The notes under the pieces: generated by a model
Databases searched by the model: none
The model's input: the letters and a program-made list of their open reading frames with translations, nothing else
What the model was told of the DNA's origin: nothing
Program-made: the position numbers and the translations under genes
Shown: piece by piece, positions 53,034-62,108 of the stretch
Layout: the number at the start of each line of letters is the position of its first letter
Position numbering within the stretch: position 1 is the first letter of the stretch
Assembly (NCBI RefSeq): GCF_003977665.1
Contig: NZ_RYYV01000002.1
Location: 389,785 to 453,784 of the forward strand
Direction of reading: 5' to 3'
DNA: 64,000 nt
Origin: Dyella choica
Lineage (GTDB): Bacteria; Pseudomonadota; Gammaproteobacteria; Xanthomonadales; Rhodanobacteraceae

Positions 53034-54347
53034 TCAACGATGGTTCGACGCCGGCGCCTCCTTCGCGGGTACGGCTTTGGCAACCGATTGCGTTACCGCG
53101 GCGGGCGCTGCAGCGGCCGCACTACTGCCTGGCGCTGCCGGCATCAAGCGCTCCATGTCGATCGAATTCATGTCGCCCAGCGGCTGCGGCGTCATGTATT
53201 TGTCGTCCTTGTTCAGTTGCATATAGGTGTTGTCGCGCATGCGCAGCAAGATGTTCTGGTCGCTGGTCACGCCGACAAAGATGCCGCCCTGCGGCAAGCT
53301 GCTGCCCGGGTAATAGCGCGACTGATCGCGTGTCACCACGTAGCTGTCCGCGCCGCTGCTGACGTGCTGGATGAGTTTGCCTTCATCGAGCTTGGGGGCC
53401 TCGGGCTTGCGCTCGTCGTAATTGCGCAGCGCCAGGTTGAGGCCTACATCGCTATTGAGGTTTTGCATGTCGGCCGAACCGAGCACTTCCCTCTTCACGC
53501 GCTCGGTGTTGTCCGGGTCGCCAAAATGACCATCCACTTCGATCAGTCCTTGATCCAGCAACCGCGTTTCCACCGTGTAGCCGTGCATGCCGAAGATGTC
53601 CTTCACCTGCTTGGCGACACTCGGCCAGTCACGCACCGCCAGCTCGGTGGTCAGGCCGGCTGCCGAGAGCTTGCGCTTGAGTTCGGGCAGCTGCGCGACA
53701 TTACCCACCACACCGTGCACGACCAGCCGATCGCCGCCGTCGATGTTGGCGACGACATGCTGCAGCGACATCTGATGAAGGATGCCCTGGGTTGCCTCCA
53801 GCTGTTCGCTGGCGCTGCGCGGATGAATATTCGCAGGATGGCTCACCTTCCAGCTGCCCAACAGTACGACCAACGCGAACGCCAGCAGCGCAGTGGCGAT
53901 CGCCAGCACTCCGCGCCGCCGGCCGGCGAGCTGCTTTTCCGCTACGCGGACAGCGGCATGATCGATGGCGTTGTCCAGGCTCAGCCAGCGTTCGCTCCAG
54001 TGCGGCCCAATCGCGAACCACACCTTGCCCAGGCGTACCATCGTGAAGGGTTCGAGCGCGACGTTTTCGCCGTCCGCGACACGCCGCTCCTGGATTTCCA
54101 CCTCGCCGTTGAGCGCGCGTAACAGCACCTGATCGCCCACCACGGTGAGCACGCAATGATGATCCCGGATCTCGGCATCGCCCAGAATCAGGTCGCAGTC
54201 GTCCGCCTGGCCGACCATCAGGATGCCGCGTTCGGGCAGACGGAATTCCGCACCGGCGTGCACGCCGCTGAACACGCGCAAGCGCAACTGCACGCGCGAC
54301 GACGGCCGTTCCCTGCTATGCGTACGATGAGCGACTTGGCTGTTCAT
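53034..54347 (-). CDS. sctD: T3SS inner-ring protein with FHA domain (HrpD5/YscD-like)
   Basis: The 437-residue protein from ATG 54347 has an N-terminal FHA-like domain (RVFSGVHAGAEFRLPERGIL, DLILGDAEIRDHHCVLTVV). A membrane segment follows (GVLAIATALLAFALVVLLGS), then a periplasmic part with ring-building domains (VHGVVGNVAQLPELKRKLSA; LIEVDGHFGDPDNTERVKRE). The C-terminus is Ala-rich. SctD encircles SctJ and connects to the secretin. It starts 22 bases after the secretin stop, giving the order sctV-sctC-sctD. Confidence 0.88.
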   Translation of the reverse strand: MNSQVAHRTHSRERPSSRVQLRLRVFSGVHAGAEFRLPERGILMVGQADDCDLILGDAEIRDHHCVLTVVGDQVLLRALNGEVEIQERRVADGENVALEPFTMVRLGKVWFAIGPHWSERWLSLDNAIDHAAVRVAEKQLAGRRRGVLAIATALLAFALVVLLGSWKVSHPANIHPRSASEQLEATQGILHQMSLQHVVANIDGGDRLVVHGVVGNVAQLPELKRKLSAAGLTTELAVRDWPSVAKQVKDIFGMHGYTVETRLLDQGLIEVDGHFGDPDNTERVKREVLGSADMQNLNSDVGLNLALRNYDERKPEAPKLDEGKLIQHVSSGADSYVVTRDQSRYYPGSSLPQGGIFVGVTSDQNILLRMRDNTYMQLNKDDKYMTPQPLGDMNSIDMERLMPAAPGSSAAAAAPAAVTQSVAKAVPAKEAPASNHR

Positions 54348-54369
54348 GGTGTGGGGAAAATCGGCTCCG

Positions 54370-56373
54370 TCAGTGGATACGTGGCGCGGCTGTGTTGGCC
54401 GCAGGCACCGGCGGCTGCGGCGGAATCGGCGCGATTGACGGCTGCGGCTGCGAGGCCGGTGCCGGTGCCGGATTGTCGAACCGCCACCAGCCGGTCTTCT
54501 TCGCGTCCCGCTCATCGATCTGCTGCTGCGACTCGATCGTAACCTTCGACGAGCTCGGGGTTTCCTGGCCGGTGACTTGATTGAGCGCGATCAGGCGCGG
54601 CGTGATCAGAAACAGCCGTTCGATGTGTGCCCGCTGCTTTTGCACCGTCTTGAACAAATAGCCCAGCACCGGGATGTTGCCTAGCACCGGAATCTTTTGC
54701 GTGGCATTGCTGCCGGAATCCTGGATCAGGCCGCCGAGCAGCAGGCCCTGGCCATCCTCGATCACCGCCTGCGTGTTCACCGCATTGTTGCTGACGATCG
54801 GATAGGCCACGCCTTGGGAATCGGCCGTCGTATAGGTGATGTTGCCGTCGTCGATCTGCACCGCCATGCGGATGTGCAGCCTGCCGTTATCCTCGACGAG
54901 GTGTGGAGTCACGCGCAGCGTGGTGCCGGCCACGACGTTGTACAAATCGGAGTTATAAGCGCCGGACACCGGCACGTAGACGGTCTGGTTGCTCTGGATC
55001 ACCGCCTCCGCATCGTTCATGGTGATGACCTGCGGATGCGTCACGACGTGCGTCACACCATCCGCCTCCAGTGCATCCACGTTCGCAACGAAATGCGCCG
55101 GATCACCCAGGATGGCGCCGATCTGGCCACCGCCGCCAAACAAACTGGCCAGGGCCGCCAGGGCCGAGCCATTCTTTCCCCCCAGCAAGGCGGCCGCCAA
55201 GGCCTTTTTGGCATCATCGGCGATTGGCACATTGTTGGGACCGTTGCTGGTGAAGCCCCCCGTGATGCCCTTGTTCCGATAGAACCAATTGACACCCAGC
55301 GAGCGCGCCTTCTGCTTGTTCACATCGATGATGGTCGCTTCGATCTCCACCATTTGCGGCGCCACGTCCAGCTGGCGGATCAGTTCGTCATACATGGGCA
55401 TGCGATCGGCGGTATCGCGCACGATGATCGCGTTGCGAAAGCTGTCGGCAACGATACGGCTGTCGCCTTGACCATTGACGGCCTGCAGGGTGTTCTGCTG
55501 GGCGGACTGCGAAGATGCCGAATTCGACAGCGCCGTCTCGTTGTCGTCATTGTTCTGCGCCGGCACGGTGTAGTTGCCCAGCGGCGGAGGCGGCTGCTGC
55601 CCCATGCCGGCCAGCCCTTGGCCACGCAGGCCGGGCTGGCGTGCCGAGATCAGGCGCTCGTGTGCACCACCGAACTGATCGCCACCGGCAACCCCCACCA
55701 ATTGGCGCAGCACCGAGGCAACCCCGGGGACGTTGACCTGGCGATTGCCGATGGTGATCGTCGTATCCGAGGCCCAGGCGTACTTCAGCGGATACATCTT
55801 GAAGCGCAGGCTGGGATTCTGGCCAAGACCGGCGATGGTCTGCGCCATCTGCTTCACCTGTTCAATGAACCGCCTACTGCCGGTGATCATGACCAGCCCG
55901 GTGCTCGGCTCCAGCCGCCAGATGTCGCCGCTGGCGGCGTCCGACCAATTCACGCTGGCCATGGCGGCGAGGAACTGCTGTTCCACCGGCAGCGGCACGC
56001 TGGTGTAGTCGGTCTGGCGTTCGGTATTGAGATAAACGTAGACAGCCGAACCGTCCCAGTACCCGAACAGGCCATTGCTGTCGGCGAGTTTGCGCCACAC
56101 TTGCGCATAGCCGCCCTTGAAGTCGCCATTGAGCGTACCGGACCTTGCCGCCACCTGCGGGCTCATGACCACCTCCAGCCCCTGGTCATGGAAGAAATCC
56201 GGCAAAAATTCGTGCAGGCTCTTGTCAGCATGAATTTCAACCACGCCTTTCTTGAACGGGATGGGTGTTGCCGACAACGTCGTTGCGCATAGCGTCAAGC
56301 CCAGGACCAACAGCGAACCTCCCATCCTTGCACCCAGCTTCCTGCTCCATCCGCCCCTGATTTTTTTCGTCAT
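54370..56373 (-). CDS. sctC: T3SS outer-membrane secretin (HrcC/YscC)
   Basis: The 667-residue secretin from ATG 56373 has a signal peptide (KLGARMGGSLLVLGLTLCAT). N-domains follow (VVEIHADKSLHEFLPDFFHD; GLVMITGSRRFIEQVKQMAQ), then the secretin core (VEIEATIIDVNKQKARSLGV; THVVTHPQVITMNDAEAVIQ; AGTTLRVTPHLVEDNGRLHI; GQGLLLGGLIQDSGS). The end is Pro-rich. It forms the outer-membrane pore. The Asn/Gln/Gly-rich loop around residues 255-300 (LRGQGLAGMGQQPPPPLGNY) is an insertion found in some T3SS secretins. Confidence 0.96.
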   Translation of the reverse strand: MTKKIRGGWSRKLGARMGGSLLVLGLTLCATTLSATPIPFKKGVVEIHADKSLHEFLPDFFHDQGLEVVMSPQVAARSGTLNGDFKGGYAQVWRKLADSNGLFGYWDGSAVYVYLNTERQTDYTSVPLPVEQQFLAAMASVNWSDAASGDIWRLEPSTGLVMITGSRRFIEQVKQMAQTIAGLGQNPSLRFKMYPLKYAWASDTTITIGNRQVNVPGVASVLRQLVGVAGGDQFGGAHERLISARQPGLRGQGLAGMGQQPPPPLGNYTVPAQNNDDNETALSNSASSQSAQQNTLQAVNGQGDSRIVADSFRNAIIVRDTADRMPMYDELIRQLDVAPQMVEIEATIIDVNKQKARSLGVNWFYRNKGITGGFTSNGPNNVPIADDAKKALAAALLGGKNGSALAALASLFGGGGQIGAILGDPAHFVANVDALEADGVTHVVTHPQVITMNDAEAVIQSNQTVYVPVSGAYNSDLYNVVAGTTLRVTPHLVEDNGRLHIRMAVQIDDGNITYTTADSQGVAYPIVSNNAVNTQAVIEDGQGLLLGGLIQDSGSNATQKIPVLGNIPVLGYLFKTVQKQRAHIERLFLITPRLIALNQVTGQETPSSSKVTIESQQQIDERDAKKTGWWRFDNPAPAPASQPQPSIAPIPPQPPVPAANTAAPRIH

Positions 56374-56405
56374 GAATGATTCCGATTCCAAGCAAATCCG
56401 TAGCT

Positions 56406-58472
56406 TCAAGCCACAAGTTGTCCAACCGGCACCAGACGCAGGTCCGGTACCAGCTCCTGATAAGAAAGCACGGGTATATCGGCGTATTCCGCCTCGGTGA
56501 GCTTGCGCAGATGGCGGCGCACGTCGGTCGAGCTGATCATCACGAGCGAAGCGCCGTGCTCGCCACCGACGTAGTCGCCGATCTGCGCCAGCAGTTTCGC
56601 GGCCAGATCCGGCTCTACCGCCAACTGTGCTCCGGCCGGACCGTTGTGCACCGAACGGCGCAAACGCTCCTCCAGTTCGGGACGCGTGACCAGCACGCGC
56701 AATACGTGATCATTGTCGGCGTAGCGATAGCTGATATGGCGACGCAACGACATGCGCACGTATTCGGCGACCAGCACGATGTCTTTCTCGCGGCTGGCCG
56801 CGTCGGTGATCGCCTCGAAGACATCGCGCAGCTGGCGGATCGGCACACGCTCTTCCACCAGCCGCTTGAGTACGTCAGCGACGCGCTGCGGCGAAACCAC
56901 CCGAAGCATCTCGCGCACCAGGTCGGGATAGTCGCGGCTCAGGCCATTGGAGAGATTCGACGTCTCCTGGATGCCGACGAACAGCGACAGATGCCGCGCC
57001 AGCGCGAGGCGGATATGCTCACGCAACATATGCGGCGGTTCGAGCGCGCGTGCGCCATGGCCGCTGTCGCGCGCCACCCAGCGGCCAGGAAAGCCAACCA
57101 CACCCTCCTTGACCGGCGCGCCATCGCCCTGCGTTTGGGCCGGCAGCGCAACTCGCCCCGGCAAAAACACTGCTTCGGGTTTCAGTACCCCATAGCCGAT
57201 GCGCACGCCGTAGGCGTATAGCGCATAGCCTTGCTCGGGCAAGTTCAGTCCGGCGCGCAGCGCAGGCTTGGGCAGCGGCACACCGTATTCCTCGCGCAAG
57301 CTGCCGACTACTTGGCGGAACAGATTGCGCACCTGGGCGCTGCCCAGCGCCTGCAACGCCGCCATGTTCACTTCCAGCAGCAATGCCGGTGGCGGCATCA
57401 GCGCATCAGTGTCGGCTACGTCGGGCGGCAGCAGCTCGGCCTGGCTTTCCGGCACCTTGAACAGCTTGCGCAGCAGGCCGACGCGTTCACGCATGCGCCA
57501 TGAAGCCACTCCCACCATGATGACGCCGATTGGAAGAAAGACCAGCACCGGAAAGCCCGGAACCAGCATCATGCCCAGCGCAATGCAGCCGAGGATCATC
57601 ATGACACGCGGCTCGCCGGAAATTTGCTTGGCGATGATCGCGCCGAGATTGCGTTCCTCCTCGTCGCCGGCGGTGCGCGTGACGATCAAGCCCGCCGAAA
57701 TCGAAGCCAGCAAGGCGGGGATCTGCGCTACCAGGCCATCGCCGATGGTGAGTACGCTGTACGTATGCATGGCATCGTCCAGGCTCATGCCGTGCATCAG
57801 CACGCCCACGCCCAGACCACCGAGCAAGTTGATGACGATGATGACCATGCCGGCGATCGCGTCGCCCTTGACGAACTTCATCGCACCGTCGAGCGATCCG
57901 TGCAGCTGGCTTTCCACTTCCAGCAGGCGACGGCGCCGGCGCGCCTCTTCCTTTTCGAGCAGACCCGAGCGAAGGTCGGAGTCGATCGACAGTTGTTTGC
58001 CGGGCATCGCGTCGAGCGAGAAGCGCGCAGCCACCTCGGCGACGCGTTCGGCGCCTTTGGCAACCACGATGAACTGCACCACCGTGATGATGAGGAAAAC
58101 CACCAGGCCGACGATCAGGTTGCCCCCCACCACCATGTTGCCGAAGGCATCGATGATGTGACCGCCGTCGGCATTGAGCAGGATCGAGCGGGTGATCGCA
58201 ATCGACAGCGCCAAGCGGAACAGCGTGGTCAGCAACAGCACGCTAGGGAAGCTGGAAAACGCCACCGGCGCGGGAATATAGATGGCGACCAATAGCAAGC
58301 CCACGCCAATGAGCATATTCAACGCGACCAGCGCATCGATGGCCACCATCGGCAGCGGCAGGATCATCAAACCGATGATTGCCACCACCCCGGCGACAAG
58401 CACCAGGTCGCTATAGTTGCGCGCCCCGCCTCTGCTTGAGGCCAGCCGCGAAAGAATCGATTCGAGCGCCAT
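56406..58472 (-). CDS. sctV: T3SS export gate protein (HrcV/YscV)
   Basis: The 688-residue protein from ATG 58472 has eight N-terminal membrane segments, including VLVAGVVAIIGLMILPLPMV and LNMLIGVGLLLVAIYIPAPV. The FHIPEP signature is RFSLDAMPGKQLSIDSDLRS, and the C-terminal cytosolic domain (from about residue 350) forms the nonameric ring. SctV powers and selects export. It is the first gene of the long minus-strand T3SS operon; the region to 58859 should hold its promoter. It lies 32 bases from sctC. Confidence 0.97.
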   Translation of the reverse strand: MALESILSRLASSRGGARNYSDLVLVAGVVAIIGLMILPLPMVAIDALVALNMLIGVGLLLVAIYIPAPVAFSSFPSVLLLTTLFRLALSIAITRSILLNADGGHIIDAFGNMVVGGNLIVGLVVFLIITVVQFIVVAKGAERVAEVAARFSLDAMPGKQLSIDSDLRSGLLEKEEARRRRRLLEVESQLHGSLDGAMKFVKGDAIAGMVIIVINLLGGLGVGVLMHGMSLDDAMHTYSVLTIGDGLVAQIPALLASISAGLIVTRTAGDEEERNLGAIIAKQISGEPRVMMILGCIALGMMLVPGFPVLVFLPIGVIMVGVASWRMRERVGLLRKLFKVPESQAELLPPDVADTDALMPPPALLLEVNMAALQALGSAQVRNLFRQVVGSLREEYGVPLPKPALRAGLNLPEQGYALYAYGVRIGYGVLKPEAVFLPGRVALPAQTQGDGAPVKEGVVGFPGRWVARDSGHGARALEPPHMLREHIRLALARHLSLFVGIQETSNLSNGLSRDYPDLVREMLRVVSPQRVADVLKRLVEERVPIRQLRDVFEAITDAASREKDIVLVAEYVRMSLRRHISYRYADNDHVLRVLVTRPELEERLRRSVHNGPAGAQLAVEPDLAAKLLAQIGDYVGGEHGASLVMISSTDVRRHLRKLTEAEYADIPVLSYQELVPDLRLVPVGQLVA

Positions 58473-58722
58473 TACGCAGCGACCTTGCCGGTGTCGCGCA
58501 AGCGCCCGGCCCGCCGTCGCAACGGCGCGCTGGAATGCATGTGAAGGGGAACGTGGTTGGGGAACACGTACAGCTCCAGCAGGCGGTAACACATAAACCG
58601 AGCGGCATACGCCACTCGTCGATTTTTCCCTGCCGCCGCCAGTGCATCAGCACTTCACTACGCATGGCCAATGCCCCCTGTCGGCATCAGTGGTGGCGAA
58701 CCTACCAGTGTTTCCAAAAAGC

Positions 58723-58748
58723 GAAACCTAGGGGTGACCCTAGGTTTC
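58723..58748. promoter_or_regulatory. Perfect palindrome upstream of sctV
   Basis: GAAACCTAGGG and CCCTAGGTTTC are perfect 11-bp arms around GTGA. The element is in the 387-base gap between the FliO-like gene and sctV. On the minus strand it is followed by GCTTTTTGG, so it could be a terminator for the FliO-like gene. It could equally be an operator for a LuxR-type regulator such as the FixJ-like protein at 60495. No other feature is supported in 58473-58859. Confidence 0.6.
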
Positions 58749-58859
58749 ATTGTCCAAAAAATAGTGGCGCAAAAATTTCGGAAGAAATGGTCTGCAATTG
58801 GCTATTGCATTCCAGTTTGCGCGTGATTTCCATCGCAATTGCGCGTCATCACAAAAAAT

Positions 58860-59198
58860 TCATCCCGTCTTCGTAGTCTCATCGGTAGCGTGCAATTCAG
58901 CCAGCAGTTCGATTTTGCCGGGCGTGACGCCGATCACTAACCTGCGCCCCTGTGCGTCAAGCACCACGACGCGTTCGCGTGTGCCCACCGCCACTGCCTG
59001 AACGACCTTGAGCGGGCCGTTGCCGCTTAGCGCCTTGCCCCGTTTGAACCACCAGAGCATCGCGAGTATCCCCATGGCCACTGCAATGAGCGGCACCAGC
59101 AGACCCAAGAACGAACCATCGTGCTCCGCAGCATCCGCTGCGAAGGCAGCACTTGGCAAAAATAGGCCGACCAGCACGTTGCATAGTAACTTCTTCAT
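58860..59198 (-). CDS. FliO-like membrane protein in the T3SS locus
   Basis: The 112-residue protein has a signal-like N-terminus (MKKLLCNVLVGLFLPSAAFA), a membrane segment (LLVPLIAVAMGILAMLWWFK) and a cytoplasmic FliO domain (LKVVQAVAVGTRERVVVLDA, LVIGVTPGKIELLAEL). FliO helps assemble the FliP-FliR export gate in flagella, and virulence-type T3SS normally lack it. Here it sits between the sctV and sctQ operons, divergent from the kinase gene. It could assist SctR complex assembly. The alternative is a stray flagellar gene, but no flagellar gene is nearby. Confidence 0.82.
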   Translation of the reverse strand: MKKLLCNVLVGLFLPSAAFAADAAEHDGSFLGLLVPLIAVAMGILAMLWWFKRGKALSGNGPLKVVQAVAVGTRERVVVLDAQGRRLVIGVTPGKIELLAELHATDETTKTG

Positions 59199-59406
59199 GG
59201 CATTATCCCGCTCCGCTGAACTTCAGCTCGATGATTCATCTTTTTGAAACATATCATCGCAAGCTGTTCGATTATCTTTGTGGACTGTTGCGCAAGGTAG
59301 TGGTGCAAGTAACAAGACGGCCGCGATAGAGGCCGCATAGGTCAAATAGCTAATGCCGCGCCGCCACCACCGGTGCGATCACCAAGTTATTCAAGGATAG
59401 GTGACT

Positions 59407-60498
59407 ATGCCTTTGGCGCAAATCGACCGCAAAGAAATCCAGGCAGAGCAAGCGTCCGGCCCAGCAGGACCGGGCTATGCGCTGATCGACGCACTGCCGT
59501 GGCCATGCATCGTATTTGGGCGTGAACCTGACACTACGCTGACAAGCAACGCCGCCTTCCGCGCAGAATTTCCCCGGCTCGCCGGCACGCAAACGCGCGA
59601 GGCGTTCGAGAACGGCTTTGAAATGACCGGCGGCAAGCATGGCGCGCGCATCTACTTCGCGCCGGATACCCGTCGCTGGTATCGCATGGAGCACCGCGAG
59701 CTTGTGCTTGGCGATCGCGCCGACGCGCTGTTCCTGATCAACATCAGCGAATGCGTTGAGGTACTGCGCCGGCACCGCGAGCAGCACGAGCAGTTGCTTT
59801 CCACCTCGCGCATGATGAGCGTAGGTGAAATGGCGACCACGCTGGCGCATGAACTCAACCAGCCGCTGTCTGCGGCGATCAACTATTTGTCCAGTTGCGA
59901 ACAGATCGTCAACGGTGAATCGCAAGACCATCGCCTGCGCCAGGGCATCCATCTGGCGAAGCGCCAGGCCGAGCGCGCCGCGCAGATCATCGGCAGCATT
60001 CGCGAGTTCGTGCGCAGCCGCGAACCGCACCGGCAGCACCTGGATACCCGCAAGCTGATCCGCAACGTCATCGAAATGCTGCGCCTGGAGGCCGAGCAGT
60101 ACCAGGTCCAGATCATCAGCAGCATTGCCCAGGACCTGCCGCCGATCTTCGCCGACCGCGTAATGATCGAGCAGGTTCTGTTGAATCTGATCAAGAACGC
60201 CATCGAGGCGATGCACGGAACACCGCCCGCGCGCCGGCGCATCCACCTCGCGGCGCGGCTGGACGATGACGACATGGTCGAAATACGCGTCATCGATCAG
60301 GGCTGCGGCATCGATGAGAACGGTATGCAGCAGTTGTTCACGCCCATGTACACCACCAAGCCGGATGGCCTGGGGATCGGGCTGGCGATCTGCCGCTCCA
60401 TCATCGAGTACCACGAAGGCCGGCTGTTCGCCGAGCCGAACCATGAGGACGGGCAAGGCGCCGCGCTGGTGTTCACCGTGCCGCGAGGACTGGCTTGA
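59407..60498 (+). CDS. Soluble FixL/DctB-type histidine kinase
   Basis: The 363-residue kinase has one PAS-like domain (IDALPWPCIVFGREPDTTLT) and no membrane segment. It has HisKA of the HPK4 type (TTLAHELNQPLSAAINYLSS) and HATPase (NLIKNAIEAMHG, DQGCGIDENG, DGLGIGLAICRSI). ATG 59407 follows AAGGA by nine bases; a GTG at 59401 is also possible. The stop overlaps the response-regulator start by ATGA. The kinase opens the operon with sctQ-R-S-T, which suggests that it tunes T3SS expression by a cytoplasmic signal. Confidence 0.9.
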   Translation: MPLAQIDRKEIQAEQASGPAGPGYALIDALPWPCIVFGREPDTTLTSNAAFRAEFPRLAGTQTREAFENGFEMTGGKHGARIYFAPDTRRWYRMEHRELVLGDRADALFLINISECVEVLRRHREQHEQLLSTSRMMSVGEMATTLAHELNQPLSAAINYLSSCEQIVNGESQDHRLRQGIHLAKRQAERAAQIIGSIREFVRSREPHRQHLDTRKLIRNVIEMLRLEAEQYQVQIISSIAQDLPPIFADRVMIEQVLLNLIKNAIEAMHGTPPARRRIHLAARLDDDDMVEIRVIDQGCGIDENGMQQLFTPMYTTKPDGLGIGLAICRSIIEYHEGRLFAEPNHEDGQGAALVFTVPRGLA

Positions 60499-61094
60499 TG
60501 ACGACAGCGATCGATACGCGCATCTACCTGGTCGACGACCATCAGGAGTTCCGTCAATCCTGCACCTGGATACTTGAGCAAGCCTGCTTCCAGGTACGCG
60601 ATTTCCCGAGCGCGCTGGCGCTGCTGAAAGACCTGACGAGGGAGCCCCCGCCATCCAGAAGCTGCATCGTCAGCGACATCCGCATGCCGGGCATGAGCGG
60701 CCTGGAATTGCAGGGTGAGCTGGCCCACCGCGGCCTGTCGATACCGTTGATTTTCGTCACCGGTCACGGCGATGTGCCGCTTGCCGTGGACGCGATGCGC
60801 CACGGCGCCGCCAATTTCATCGAAAAGCCGTTCGACGCACCGCTGTTGATCGACGCCATCCATACCGCGCTGGCCAATCATGCGCCGCAGGCGGCTTCCA
60901 CCGCCCTGGCCAAGCTCACCCGCCGTGAACGGCAGGTGCTGGACGGCATCATGGGCGGCAAGCTCAACAAGGTGATTGCCGACGAGTTGAATATCAGCCC
61001 CAAGACCGTGGAGCTGCACCGCGCCAATATGATGGCCAAGCTTGGAGCCCATAACGTGGTGGAGCTAACCCGCGTCGTGTTGGGCCACAACTGA
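60495..61094 (+). CDS. FixJ/TtrR-family response regulator
   Basis: The 199-residue protein has a receiver (IYLVDDHQEFRQSCTWILEQ; Asp in CIVSDIRMPGMSGLEL; IEKPFD Lys) and a LuxR-type HTH (LTRREREVLDGIMGGKLNKV, then SPKTVELHRANMMAKLGAHN). It pairs with the kinase before it. The stop abuts the sctQ start (TGA-ATG), so the regulator and the T3SS genes share one mRNA. Confidence 0.93.
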   Translation: MMTTAIDTRIYLVDDHQEFRQSCTWILEQACFQVRDFPSALALLKDLTREPPPSRSCIVSDIRMPGMSGLELQGELAHRGLSIPLIFVTGHGDVPLAVDAMRHGAANFIEKPFDAPLLIDAIHTALANHAPQAASTALAKLTRRERQVLDGIMGGKLNKVIADELNISPKTVELHRANMMAKLGAHNVVELTRVVLGHN

Positions 61095-62108
61095 ATGCTG
61101 CGCGACACGCCCCTCATGACGATGGATCGCGGCCAGGCAGTCGGTGAAGCCGGTGAAGCGCTGAGCGAAGCCGCCCGCGCCTTGCTTGCGCGCGGCAACG
61201 TGCTGAAGGACCAGAGCGCACTGGAATTGCGTGCTGGCGTGGGCCAGCGCCACGCCGCAACGCTGGCATGTGTTTGTCTCGACGGCGCGCAGGGACGACT
61301 GCTCGTCGCGCTGGAACGCGAGCAGATCGCCAATCCATTGGGTGACGCGCAGTGGCAGGACTATACCGGCGACGCGCGCCTGCTCGCCTGGTCGCTGGCC
61401 CATGAGCCGATGCTCGACGCACTCGGCCGCGTGTTCGGCGGCGGCTTCGTCGCCAGCCGCTTCATGGCTGCCGGCTCGCCTGACGCATGCTTGTGGCTAG
61501 CGCTCAGTTGGCACGGCGAGCATGGCCAGTCGCTGCAAGGCTGGCTGGGCCTTGGTGTGGCCGAGACCCGACTGCTGAGCGCGTGCGCCGATTGGAAGCG
61601 TGATCCATCGAAACTGTCGATGCTGGGCGACGCGGCGGTGCTGACATTCGAATTGATGCTGCAAGGCCGGGCGGTCAATCCCGAGACGGCGGCTCAACTG
61701 ATGCCTGGGGACGTCCTGCTCGTCAGTGAAGGGGCGGACTGCGACGCCTGTTTGCAGCCCGACCGGGAAACTTTGCACAGCATGTTCGGTCTCCCCGCCG
61801 GCTGGATGGTACAGCGTCGGCACGGGCAATGGACAATCGCCGCCCGCCCGCTGTCGTCGACCGCCATCGATCCCCATCGCCCACGCTTTCGCCTGGCCCA
61901 GCTCAGTCTCAGCCCCGAACAAGTAGGTGCCTTGCAAGCGGGAAGCGTGCTGAGTTACGACAGCTCACTGCTCGGCAACGCGGTCGACATTCTGTTCGGA
62001 GAGCACCGCTACGGCGAAGGCGTGATCGTCGCACTGGGCGAATGGCTGGGCGTGCGTGTAAGCCATCACGGAAACTCCCAGAAGGGTACGATTTGTGGAT
62101 TTCAGTAG
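61095..62108 (+). CDS. sctQ: T3SS sorting-platform C-ring protein (HrcQ/YscQ)
   Basis: The 337-residue protein has a variable N-terminal part and the C-terminal SpoA domain (LSLSPEQVGALQAGSVLSYD, LLGNAVDILFGEHRYGEGVI). It builds the cytoplasmic sorting platform with SctK, SctL and SctN. A second SpoA-like segment lies around residues 200-235 (AAQLMPGDVLLVSEGAD). The gene is full-length rather than split into HrcQA/QB. The end overlaps sctR by 14 bases. Confidence 0.9.
   Translation: MLRDTPLMTMDRGQAVGEAGEALSEAARALLARGNVLKDQSALELRAGVGQRHAATLACVCLDGAQGRLLVALEREQIANPLGDAQWQDYTGDARLLAWSLAHEPMLDALGRVFGGGFVASRFMAAGSPDACLWLALSWHGEHGQSLQGWLGLGVAETRLLSACADWKRDPSKLSMLGDAAVLTFELMLQGRAVNPETAAQLMPGDVLLVSEGADCDACLQPDRETLHSMFGLPAGWMVQRRHGQWTIAARPLSSTAIDPHRPRFRLAQLSLSPEQVGALQAGSVLSYDSSLLGNAVDILFGEHRYGEGVIVALGEWLGVRVSHHGNSQKGTICGFQ

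Noticed and set aside
54697..56292. Plus-strand open frame of 531 codons over the secretin gene
   Set aside because: Antisense shadow of sctC; His/Gln-rich composition typical of reverse-frame translation.
58696..58725. PIP-box-like pair of GCGAA motifs before sctV
   Set aside because: The spacing is 20 bases, not the 15 of the HrpX box, so it is likely chance.
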